In this document: piece by piece, positions 6,748-13,188 of the stretch
Position numbering within the stretch: position 1 is the first letter of the stretch
Layout of the letters: every line of letters begins with the position of its first letter
Origin: an uncultured Ignavibacteriota bacterium
GTDB lineage: Bacteria; Bacteroidota; Ignavibacteria; Tepidaquicellales; Tepidaquicellaceae
Reading direction: 5' to 3'
DNA: 15,288 bases
Assembly (NCBI GenBank): GCA_937983305.1
Contig: CALKAJ010000138.1
Coordinates: forward strand, 1 to 15,288
The notes under the pieces: model-generated
The model's database searches: none
What the model saw: only the letters and a program-made list of their open reading frames with translations
Told to the model about the DNA's origin: nothing
Translations under genes and position numbers: made by a program

Positions 6748-7986
6748 ATGAAAATCTTAGTTTTCGAAGATGATAAATGTAAAAATCTCAGCCCTGTTAC
6801 ACTGCTGAGAGCTTCATTTGATATTAAACCGGGAATATATTCCAATCTTGAAAAAATTGCTAAACTCCTCCCCGCAGATACTGAAGTTTTCCTGAGCACA
6901 AGGAAATCACTTGAACCTTTGACAAAGAAAAAACAAAATTTTAACGTGAATAATTTTCCGTCAGGAGATTACTTAATTCTCAACGGAAAAATTAATTTTT
7001 CAAGAAAATCTTTTAATGATATCATCTTAGAATTAAAAGAAAATACACTTCTCGTTTCGGGAGAAACTCTGATTGCGGGAAATGTGAAATTAAAAGAAAA
7101 TTGTAATACATTCGGAATCAACGATTTTAAAGATTGCGAAAAGATTGAATTGGAACAAAACAGCGGAATATACATTTTCGAATTTACCTGGGATATTGTA
7201 AAATTTACAAAAGAAATTCTTACAGATGACCTGAAAATTTATTTTAACGAACATATCACCGAAGTCTTTGCGGAAAATTCAGGCAAAGCTAATTCATCTG
7301 ATAATGTTTTGATTTCACAATCGGCAAAGGTTTTTCCAAACGTTGTTTTTGATGCTTCCTCCGGTGATATTGCCGTTGATGAAAATGCGGTTATTGAGCC
7401 TTTTACCTTTATCAAAGGTCCTGCATATATCGGAAAAAATGTTTTAATAAAATCGGGAACGAAAATTTATGGTCCTTGCTCATTTGGCATTCATTCAAGA
7501 GTTTCAGGAGAAATTTCAGGTACCGTATTTCACGGATATTCGAATAAACAGCACGACGGATTTATAGGTAACTCTTATGTTTGCGAGTTTGTAAATCTTG
7601 GAGCCGATACCGTTACCAGCAATCTGAAAAATAATTACTCAAAAATTAAGGCGAGATTTTCTGCCGATGAGAGGCAGTACCATACAAATATGCAGTTTTT
7701 CGGAACAGTTTTCGGAGACCATACGAAAACAGGTATTAACACTATGCTTAATACCGGTTCGATTATAGGAATTTTTGCTATAATTGCCGGCGGCGGATTT
7801 CCGGATAAATTCATTGACTCTTTTACCTGGTATATATCAGGCAAACTTCCCGCAAAATATAAAATTGCCGAAGCTCTCGAAACTGCTAAGGTTGTAATGA
7901 GCAGAAGAGATGTTGAACTTACTACTGCTTATGAAAAACTTGTCAGAGAAGTTTACGAATCATTTCTGACTGAAAGCATCGTTTAA
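6748..7986 (+). CDS. GlmU-like sugar nucleotidyltransferase / left-handed beta-helix acyltransferase
   Basis: A 412-residue two-domain protein resembling the divergent Bacteroidota GlmU-type family proposed to make UDP-GlcNAc for cell-wall and lipid A synthesis. The N-terminal half (about 1-180) has the reduced nucleotidyltransferase pattern LSPVTLLRASFDIKPGI in place of the classical G-x-G-T-R-M loop. From about residue 185 hexapeptide repeats form a left-handed beta-helix (VLISQSAKVFPNVV, FIKGPAYIGKNVLIKSGTKIYGP, then GEISGTVFHGYSNKQHDGFIGN). NLGADTVTSNLKNNY and DHTKTGINTMLNTGSIIG match the acetyltransferase active-site region, with His269 as a possible catalytic His. It is cytoplasmic. No Shine-Dalgarno sequence is seen; the leader is T-rich. 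The last 27 bases overlap the 3' end of a minus-strand gene. The family is well supported, but acetyltransferase and uridylyltransferase activities are inferred and a glmU symbol would be too strong. Confidence 0.85.
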   Translation: MKILVFEDDKCKNLSPVTLLRASFDIKPGIYSNLEKIAKLLPADTEVFLSTRKSLEPLTKKKQNFNVNNFPSGDYLILNGKINFSRKSFNDIILELKENTLLVSGETLIAGNVKLKENCNTFGINDFKDCEKIELEQNSGIYIFEFTWDIVKFTKEILTDDLKIYFNEHITEVFAENSGKANSSDNVLISQSAKVFPNVVFDASSGDIAVDENAVIEPFTFIKGPAYIGKNVLIKSGTKIYGPCSFGIHSRVSGEISGTVFHGYSNKQHDGFIGNSYVCEFVNLGADTVTSNLKNNYSKIKARFSADERQYHTNMQFFGTVFGDHTKTGINTMLNTGSIIGIFAIIAGGGFPDKFIDSFTWYISGKLPAKYKIAEALETAKVVMSRRDVELTTAYEKLVREVYESFLTESIV

Positions 7987-8166
7987 TTCTTTCATAACCT
8001 CGTCAATCTTTTCATCCGACATACCCTTTTCTTTCGCTGATTCTTCTACAGTTCCCCAGGTCGGCTCACCGCATATAAAACATTTAACTCCGTAATTATT
8101 TAATATCGGAATTGCACCGGGAAACTTTTCAATCAGCTCTTCAATTGTGATATCTTTGCTGAACAT
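7960..8166 (-). CDS. DUF1858 domain small CxxC protein
   Basis: A 68-residue cytoplasmic protein matching the DUF1858 pattern: a short helix (TIEELIEKFPGAIPIL), then NYGVKCFICGEPTWGTVEESAKEKG with the CxxC at Cys29/Cys32, and a closing helix. Such domains occur alone or joined to hybrid-cluster-type and sulfur-metabolism proteins. The paired cysteines could be redox-active or metal-binding, but no reaction is established. Its start codon overlaps the OsmC stop as TAATG, so the two are co-translated. Its 3' end runs 27 bases into the convergent GlmU-like gene. Confidence 0.88.
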   Translation of the reverse strand: MFSKDITIEELIEKFPGAIPILNNYGVKCFICGEPTWGTVEESAKEKGMSDEKIDEVMKELNDAFSQK

Positions 8167-8564
8167 TATTTTTTGATTACTGAATAAATTTCGAATTCAG
8201 GTGGATTGTGCATATATTTTTTTACTGCACAAAGTTCTGCCGCATTTATCACCGCACCCTTATATTTTTCCGGGAAATCAGCAGGTAATTCTATCTCAAG
8301 CTTTATAGTCCCGATTCTTCTCGCCGCCTTATCGTAAATCATTTCCTGATAAATTTTAATTTCGTCTGTAGGAATTCCCCTCTGGTCGCAAAATGATTTC
8401 ACATAAATTCCCGCGCAGGTCCCGATTGATGCCAGAAATAAATCAAAAGGTGCCGGTGCAGTGCCCTCACCGCCGCCCATAACAGGCTGATCTGTCCTGA
8501 TTAATTGTCCGTTATATTCGGCATTTACTTTTGCTTTGCCTTCCATTGTTATTGTCATTCTCAT
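8166..8564 (-). CDS. OsmC/Ohr family thiol peroxidase-like protein
   Basis: A 132-residue OsmC-fold protein, normal length for the family. These dimeric cytoplasmic enzymes reduce organic hydroperoxides with a reactive cysteine pair. Both are present: Cys50 in FLASIGTCAGIYVKSFC and Cys112 in AAELCAVKKYMHNPP; Cys59 is an extra one. The GGGEGTAPAPFDLFLASIG stretch is the usual substrate-pocket loop. It is closer to the general OsmC/YhfA-like group than to classical Ohr, so hydroperoxide activity is likely but unproven. It is the first gene of a two-gene operon with the DUF1858 protein (TAATG overlap). A second Met at residue 3 is a possible alternative start. Confidence 0.9.
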   Translation of the reverse strand: MRMTITMEGKAKVNAEYNGQLIRTDQPVMGGGEGTAPAPFDLFLASIGTCAGIYVKSFCDQRGIPTDEIKIYQEMIYDKAARRIGTIKLEIELPADFPEKYKGAVINAAELCAVKKYMHNPPEFEIYSVIKK

Positions 8565-8783
8565 ATCGTTTTATATTAAATTTTTATACTGTTTTTAATT
8601 TCCTCAACACAAAAATATTAATATTAGTTGCTAATAGCAAGGCGGGGGAAAATACGTAAGTATTAGTCTTACATTCAGGTTTACTTAAGTCTTACAACAA
8701 AATCAGAATAGGGATTACAGATTCCGGACATATAAATATGTATTTTTGAATAGTTAAAAAAATTAAAAATATTAAACAATTAA
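8565..8783. promoter_or_regulatory. Divergent promoter region (OsmC operon / T9SS cargo gene) with short repeats
   Basis: A 219-base AT-rich spacer between divergent genes. AGTCTTACA occurs twice in direct orientation (8665-8673 and 8688-8696, 23 bases apart). The first copy also forms an inverted repeat with GTAAG at 8656-8660. TATTTTTG at 8741-8748 fits the Bacteroidota -7 element TAnnTTTG and lies 36 bases before the secreted-protein start, but no convincing -33 box is seen. There is no small gene. Confidence 0.35.
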
Positions 8784-11150
8784 ATGATAAAATTTGTAAC
8801 ACTCACTCTTCTCTCACTCTTAACAATAAACACCTTATCTTCACAGTCTTTAAATGATTATAGAAGCAGCGGAAATGTAAACTTCACATCGCCGGCTAAC
8901 TGGCAAAGATATAACGGCTCAGGCTGGGTATCGGCAACCGAGGTTCCGGTTTACACAAACGCAAATATAACTACAATTTCTCATTCTGCAACAGTTAATG
9001 CAAATATCACGGTTGACCAGTTCGTTCTTGAAAGCGGTGCAAATGTAACGGTTAATAACGGAATTACTTTAACCGTAAGACCGGGAACAGGTACTGATTT
9101 TAATTCGGAAAGCGGAAGCAATTTCACAAATAACGGAACTGTTGTTGTTTTAGAAAACGGATGGATTGATGTAAGAGGAGTTTTTACAAACAATAGTACA
9201 ATGAATGTTACCGGCGTTTTCAGACTTTCAGACGGCGGCTCAATAAATTCAAACGGAACGTTAACTTTTTTAAGTACAGGCAGATATGTGTTAGACCACA
9301 AAACAAATAATTTCGTTCCGAGAGCAACGTGGAACGACGGCTCAACATTAGTTATCAATCGCTTTGATTTCAAATCTCAGATTAATAACATAGACCAGAA
9401 TTTTTACAATGTAACTTTTGATGTTAATCAAAACCCTCAGAATTTTAATCTCGAAGGAAAACTGACAACAGTCAGAGGAAATCTCGAAATCATCGGCTCA
9501 GGACAAAATCCAAAAAGGATTGTATTAACAAAACAGAATCAATATACATTAAATATCGGCGGCGACCTTATTTTAAATAATAATTCCGACCTTTACGTAA
9601 CGGAAGAGGATGTAATAAATTCGCCTTTCACCGTTAATATCGGCGGAAGTTTTATTAACAACAGCGGAAATTTTAATTTTATCGGAAGTGCAAGAACGAT
9701 TAACGGCAGCAGCGATATGTCAGTAAACATCGGCAATAAGTTTATTTTGAAAGACGGAGACGTAATTTTTTCAAACAGATTTAAAACAATAATCCGCATT
9801 GGCGGCGACTTTGAATTTACTGGCGGCTCAATATCTTTCAATAATTCAGGTTCAAATTCCGAATTAATTTTCAACAAAAACGGAATTCAGAGCTTTACAT
9901 CAGTAAACACTTTTTCCGGATTATATAATCTTCAGGTGATAAATAACAGCACATTGAATTTAAACAGTAATATTGCAACATCAGGAACTCTGACAATGAA
10001 TTGCAATCTGATTAATACAAATACAAACAAAGTAATTTTAAATAACGAATCGGCTACTTCTTTAATTTATACGGCAGGATATATTAACGGAAAATTCTCA
10101 AGAAATATTTCCAAAACCGCAATGAGCAATTATCAATTTCCGCTTGGTACATCTGACGGCAAAAATAAAGGCGTCTTAATTAATTACATCACAAGCCCTT
10201 CAACCACCGGCAATTTAACGGTATATTACATCAGCGGTGACCCGGGAACTCCCGGTAGTACGCTCGATGATGCAGGATATTTACTCGATACTTACAGCAA
10301 AGAAGGTTACTGGCAGGTTGAAAACAGCGGAGTTACAGGCGGTCTTTATAATATGGGTATCACTGCTCAGGGCATAGTCGGCTCCAACAATCCTTCAATG
10401 TTAAGAATTATCCGCAGAGACAATTCAACATCGCCGTGGACATTGGCAGGAACTCATCAGCCGGGTACAGGCTCGGCTTCAAATCCGACAGCAAAAAGAA
10501 ATTCGCTTTTAAATTTCAGTCAGTTTGCAATCGCAGGAAATTCGGCTCATAACCCGTTAGATGGTGCATTACCTGTTGAACTTTCCGCATTTACTTCCAA
10601 TATTAACGGCAGAAATGTAATTCTAAACTGGACAACCGCTATGGAAGAAAACAACAAAGGATTTGAAATTTACAGAAGTCAAAACAATTCAAACGAATGG
10701 ACTAATATCGGATTTGTAAACGGAAACGGAACTAAGAACGGCATCAGCAATTATTCTTTTGAAGATAAAAAACTTGAAACCGGAAAATATCAATATAAGT
10801 TGAAGCAAATAGATTATAACGGAAATTATGAATACTTTGAATTAAACAGCGATGTTGAAATCGGAACCCCTTCCAAATTCAATATGTCCCAAAATTATCC
10901 GAATCCTTTCAATCCGGTTACAAAAATTGATTTTCAGTTATCCGAAACCGGCAGTGTATCTTTAAAGATTTATGATTTAACCGGCAGAGAAATTCAAACC
11001 CTTGTAAACGGAAATTATAATGCGGGATATCACACTGTTCAGTTTGACGGAAAGAACTTATCATCAGGAATTTATTTCTATAAAATCATCGTAAAATTCC
11101 AAAATGGAGTTTCATACAGCGACTTAAAGAAAATGACTCTTGTAAAATAA
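8784..11150 (+). CDS. Secreted beta-rich protein with C-terminal type IX secretion sorting domain
   Basis: A 788-residue exported protein. Residues 1-20 are a Sec signal peptide (MIKFVTLTLLSLLTINTLSS). Residues about 25-430 are Asn/Gly/Ser/Thr-rich beta-strand repeats of the form NNGT, FTNNSTMNVTG and IGGDFEFTGGS, probably a right-handed beta-solenoid. Residues about 430-590 form a second beta-rich region. Residues 596-690 (LPVELSAFTSNINGRNVILN through QIDYNGNYEYFEL) are a fibronectin III-like domain. Residues 700-788 are a type A T9SS sorting domain (SQNYPNPFNPVTKIDFQL, LKIYDLTGREIQTLV, LSSGIYFYKI), which directs passage through the outer membrane to the surface. No enzyme motif is recognised; adhesion or a structural surface role is the reasonable guess. 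It implies a T9SS elsewhere in the genome. A 9-bp repeat array starts on the base after the stop. Confidence 0.88.
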   Translation: MIKFVTLTLLSLLTINTLSSQSLNDYRSSGNVNFTSPANWQRYNGSGWVSATEVPVYTNANITTISHSATVNANITVDQFVLESGANVTVNNGITLTVRPGTGTDFNSESGSNFTNNGTVVVLENGWIDVRGVFTNNSTMNVTGVFRLSDGGSINSNGTLTFLSTGRYVLDHKTNNFVPRATWNDGSTLVINRFDFKSQINNIDQNFYNVTFDVNQNPQNFNLEGKLTTVRGNLEIIGSGQNPKRIVLTKQNQYTLNIGGDLILNNNSDLYVTEEDVINSPFTVNIGGSFINNSGNFNFIGSARTINGSSDMSVNIGNKFILKDGDVIFSNRFKTIIRIGGDFEFTGGSISFNNSGSNSELIFNKNGIQSFTSVNTFSGLYNLQVINNSTLNLNSNIATSGTLTMNCNLINTNTNKVILNNESATSLIYTAGYINGKFSRNISKTAMSNYQFPLGTSDGKNKGVLINYITSPSTTGNLTVYYISGDPGTPGSTLDDAGYLLDTYSKEGYWQVENSGVTGGLYNMGITAQGIVGSNNPSMLRIIRRDNSTSPWTLAGTHQPGTGSASNPTAKRNSLLNFSQFAIAGNSAHNPLDGALPVELSAFTSNINGRNVILNWTTAMEENNKGFEIYRSQNNSNEWTNIGFVNGNGTKNGISNYSFEDKKLETGKYQYKLKQIDYNGNYEYFELNSDVEIGTPSKFNMSQNYPNPFNPVTKIDFQLSETGSVSLKIYDLTGREIQTLVNGNYNAGYHTVQFDGKNLSSGIYFYKIIVKFQNGVSYSDLKKMTLVK

Positions 11151-11213
11151 GTTCATTAAGTTTATCAAGTTTATAAAGTTTGTCAAGTTTATCAAGTTCT
11201 TAAAGTACTTAGA
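11151..11213 (+). repeat. Tandem array of 9-bp units, seven copies, directly after the stop codon
   Basis: Seven consecutive 9-mers follow the consensus GTTTATMAA: gttcattaa, gtttatcaa, gtttataaa, gtttgtcaa, gtttatcaa, gttcttaaa, gtacttaga. The array begins at the base following the TAA of the T9SS cargo gene, and the copies decay towards the distal end. The same unit recurs at 14902-14973 after another envelope-protein gene. Confidence 0.9.
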
Positions 11214-11224
11214 AACGCTGAAAA

Positions 11225-11262
11225 CACGGATTTTGCGGATTTTCACAGATTCTTTTAGATTA
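11225..11262. repeat. Degenerate CGGATTTT/CAGATT repeat
   Basis: Short degenerate tandem copies (acggatttt, gcggatttt, then cacagattctttt and tagatta) with roughly 9-13 base spacing follow the 9-bp array. Such strings of ACGGATTT/CACAGATT type are often dispersed in intergenic DNA. No function is known. Confidence 0.55.
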
Positions 11263-11275
11263 CATATAGTCTGTC

Positions 11276-11295
11276 ATTCCGGTGAAGACCGGAAT
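11276..11295. repeat. REP/dRS3-like palindromic hairpin
   Basis: ATTCCGGT, loop GAAG, ACCGGAAT is a perfect 8-bp stem. With its flanks (GTC before, CCAC after) it resembles the dispersed TCATTCC-n-GGAAT hairpins found in many bacterial genomes (compare Neisseria dRS3, ATTCCC-N8-GGGAAT). It lies between the convergent ends of two genes and could also act as a weak terminator, although no T tract follows. Confidence 0.65.
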
Positions 11296-11324
11296 CCACA
11301 TTAAGTAATAAAAGCTCTAAGTTA

Positions 11325-12791
11325 TCAAATTGAGAGCAAATACTCTTTATTAAAAAATGGCGGCTCGGAAGCAACAGACGACTTCAGATTGGAAAGCGAG
11401 AGTCTTGATTTTTTAAGTTTTGAAAATTCGTTTAGGAAGTGAATAAACTTTAAAGTATCGGCTTTTACTTTTTCCGGAAATGATTTATTCCGTTTAAGAA
11501 ACATTTCAAACTTTTTAAAGACTAATGCAAATTTACCGAATTCCCTGTTCTCAAAACAAATTTTCAACAGCAAAATATTTGCTTCAAAATATGAAAACGG
11601 GCTTTTGGAATTGATATGCGCAAGATAATCTTCTGCCATATAATAATCTTTTACGGAATAATAAAGATAAGCAGCAGATATATAAAATACATCATCACGG
11701 AGAGACGGACCGACTTTACTGATTTGTGACGAAAAGAATTTTACCGTCTCATCAACTTCTTCCGGGTTTCTTTTAAATCTTGCAAGTGCGGTAAAATAGT
11801 GGGGCGGAATAAGCCGCTTGCGTTTTATCACCCCGAGTTTATCGAAAGTTTCAAGCAGATTTAATATATCTTCGTCTGTTATTTCCTCTCCTGATTCGTG
11901 CTTAGTTACCATATAAACCATCAGCAGGTTCAGAATAAAATCTACTGCTCCGTAAAAAATCCGTTCAGAGTTTGAACTCATATATTCAAGAAGTTCCTTT
12001 ATCAGACTGTAATCATTCTTATCGAATATTACCGAAAGCAGATAGCCGGAATAAACGTAAGGAAAATTTTCCTTATAGTACGGAACGTCATTTTTAATAA
12101 TTCTGAAATATTTTGTAATTGGATGCAATTTCAAAGTATGCGTACAGAAAAACGAATGAAACTTTATCATCAGATAAATAAAAACAGAGTTGAAAATAAC
12201 TGACTCTTTGAACGTATTCTCAATTTTTTCTGCGACGTTGTGCATACATTTTACATCGAATGAAGAAAGAAAGTGCCTGAACTCCTCATATTCAAGCAGA
12301 ATCTTATTATTATAATATGTCATATATCCCTTTTCATTATCCGAAAAGGAATTCATATATTCATCAAGCATTTTTACAAATAAATCTCCCGAGAAACGTT
12401 GATTTATTTCCCTTAAAAGATATATGTCATTAAATTTACTGTATTTTTCATAGTTCACCTGCCTCAGATAATCTTCGAGCAGTTTATTAAAATTTGAAAG
12501 CAGTTTACGGATATTTGTATTATTATACGGTTTTTCCGGAAAAAGCAGTTTATGAATATGAATTGGAGTAAATTTTGAAATCTCGGATTTATTTTCGGTG
12601 TTTTTAAAAACCTCAAAAAGACGAATCATCAACGGACTTTCATTGAAATATGGTGATGCAAGAAATTTCTCAAAACTTCTGAAATCCCTTTCCCTGAAAG
12701 TCGAAATTAACTCAATTGTTTTATATTTGCTGACCTTTGTATCCAAGGTAAATTTCCCTAATTTATTGATTCGTAAATCAAATATCACCAT
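11325..12791 (-). CDS. Conserved-looking helical protein of unknown function
   Basis: I do not recognise a named family. The 488-residue product has no signal peptide and no clear membrane segment, so it is probably cytoplasmic. It is strongly alpha-helical, Lys/Phe/Tyr-rich, and looks like helical-hairpin (TPR-like) repeats, especially from about residue 340 on (DDVFYISAAYLYYSVKDYYM, SYFEANILLLKICFENREF). The N-terminal block TFRERDFRSFEKFLASPYFN (about residues 31-50), followed by FPEKPYNNTNIRKLLSNFNKLLEDYL, resembles a motif I associate with uncharacterised Bacteroidota/Ignavibacteria proteins. The first Met at base 12791 is used because the next Met is about 55 residues in and would remove that block. 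It is transcribed divergently from the sigma-54-linked S74 gene and convergently with the T9SS cargo gene. A scaffold or regulatory role is speculation. Confidence 0.8.
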   Translation of the reverse strand: MVIFDLRINKLGKFTLDTKVSKYKTIELISTFRERDFRSFEKFLASPYFNESPLMIRLFEVFKNTENKSEISKFTPIHIHKLLFPEKPYNNTNIRKLLSNFNKLLEDYLRQVNYEKYSKFNDIYLLREINQRFSGDLFVKMLDEYMNSFSDNEKGYMTYYNNKILLEYEEFRHFLSSFDVKCMHNVAEKIENTFKESVIFNSVFIYLMIKFHSFFCTHTLKLHPITKYFRIIKNDVPYYKENFPYVYSGYLLSVIFDKNDYSLIKELLEYMSSNSERIFYGAVDFILNLLMVYMVTKHESGEEITDEDILNLLETFDKLGVIKRKRLIPPHYFTALARFKRNPEEVDETVKFFSSQISKVGPSLRDDVFYISAAYLYYSVKDYYMAEDYLAHINSKSPFSYFEANILLLKICFENREFGKFALVFKKFEMFLKRNKSFPEKVKADTLKFIHFLNEFSKLKKSRLSLSNLKSSVASEPPFFNKEYLLSI

Positions 12792-12843
12792 ATAAAAATA
12801 TGTACTTAAAAAACTTTACAATTTGTTTACTGTCGCAGGTCTT

Positions 12844-12863
12844 CACAAAAGAGTGCTTTTGTG
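12844..12863. promoter_or_regulatory. Perfect inverted repeat, candidate activator site
   Basis: CACAAAAG, spacer AGTG, CTTTTGTG. The 8-bp arms match perfectly. No T tract follows on either strand, so it is unlikely to be a terminator. It lies about 255-270 bases upstream of the predicted sigma-54 start site, a plausible if distant place for an enhancer-binding protein. Confidence 0.45.
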
Positions 12864-12872
12864 GAGAGTAAA

Positions 12873-12910
12873 AGTCTCAAAATGAGAAAATGAGTTTCAA
12901 AATGAGAAAA
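12873..12910. promoter_or_regulatory. 20-bp-period tandem repeat, candidate operator/UAS
   Basis: AGTYTCAAAATGAGAAAA occurs at 12873-12890 and 12893-12910 with one mismatch, phased at 20 bp, about two helical turns, so both copies face the same side of the DNA. Each contains an inner dyad (TCTCA-AAA-TGAGA in copy one, imperfect in copy two). An inverted part-copy, TTCTCATT, is at 13002-13009. Confidence 0.45.
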
Positions 12911-13089
12911 GCGGCAGAGGGGAATGTGAAAATCGAAAACAAAAAATTCAAAAATAGCATAAAACGGGGATTTTTTTCATCTCGGAATACAATCGTTTAT
13001 CTTCTCATTAGAGCGTTTAAACCTTGTTTTTATCAGTTATCAAGGGAATACAAAAAATGTAAAATGCATATAGCGAACATCTGAAATAT

Positions 13090-13106
13090 TTGGCACATTA
13101 ATTGCA
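13090..13106 (+). promoter_or_regulatory. Sigma-54 (RpoN) -24/-12 promoter
   Basis: TTGGCAC at 13090-13096 and TTGCA at 13102-13106 reproduce the consensus YTGGCAC-N5-TTGCW, with GG (13092-13093) and GC (13104-13105) separated by the required 10 bases. The transcription start is expected near 13117, giving a leader of about 72 bases before the ATG at 13189. I found no second site of this quality in the other spacers. Sigma-54 promoters need an ATP-driven enhancer-binding protein, so the gene is probably switched on by a specific signal. Confidence 0.75.
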
Positions 13107-13153
13107 GCATATATCATAAATACTTTAAATAAACGAACATTAACAGTTCACAG

Positions 13154-13188
13154 AATACAAAAACTTTAAAAAACAGGAGACAAAAAAA
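13154..13188 (+). promoter_or_regulatory. Conserved leader with strong Shine-Dalgarno (copy 1)
   Basis: AGGAG at 13175-13179 lies 9 bases before the ATG at 13189 and fixes that start. The 35-base leader (AATACAAAAA, then TTTAAAAAACAGGAGACAAA) is nearly identical to 14980-15015 before the next gene. Strong Shine-Dalgarno sites are otherwise lacking in this window, so these two genes are probably translated at high rates. Confidence 0.8.

Larger units (their letters stand above)
12792..13188. other. 397-base divergent regulatory region without a convincing gene
   Basis: The spacer holds the promoter of the S74 fibre gene and presumably that of the divergent 488-residue gene. Seen from left to right: a perfect 8-bp hairpin (12844-12863), a tandem 18-mer repeat (12873-12910), an inverted partial copy TTCTCATT (13002-13009), a sigma-54 promoter (13090-13106), and a leader with AGGAG. 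A 64-codon open frame from the ATG at 12890 lies over the repeats. Its product is Lys/Arg-rich without a family signature, and I consider it non-coding. Confidence 0.7.

Noticed and set aside
8981..9373. Long open frames antisense to the T9SS cargo gene
   Set aside because: They mirror the repetitive Asn/Thr/Val-rich coding strand, have no promoter or ribosome site, and the sense protein has a signal peptide and sorting domain.
11151..11213. 9-bp arrays as a CRISPR array
   Set aside because: The units are contiguous without spacers and are too short.
12844..12863. CACAAAAG/CTTTTGTG hairpin as a terminator
   Set aside because: No T tract on either strand, and it lies between divergent genes where no transcript should end.
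12890..13084. 64-codon open frame in the S74 upstream region
   Set aside because: It begins inside the tandem repeat, has no family signature, and its end abuts the sigma-54 promoter. Composition looks non-coding.
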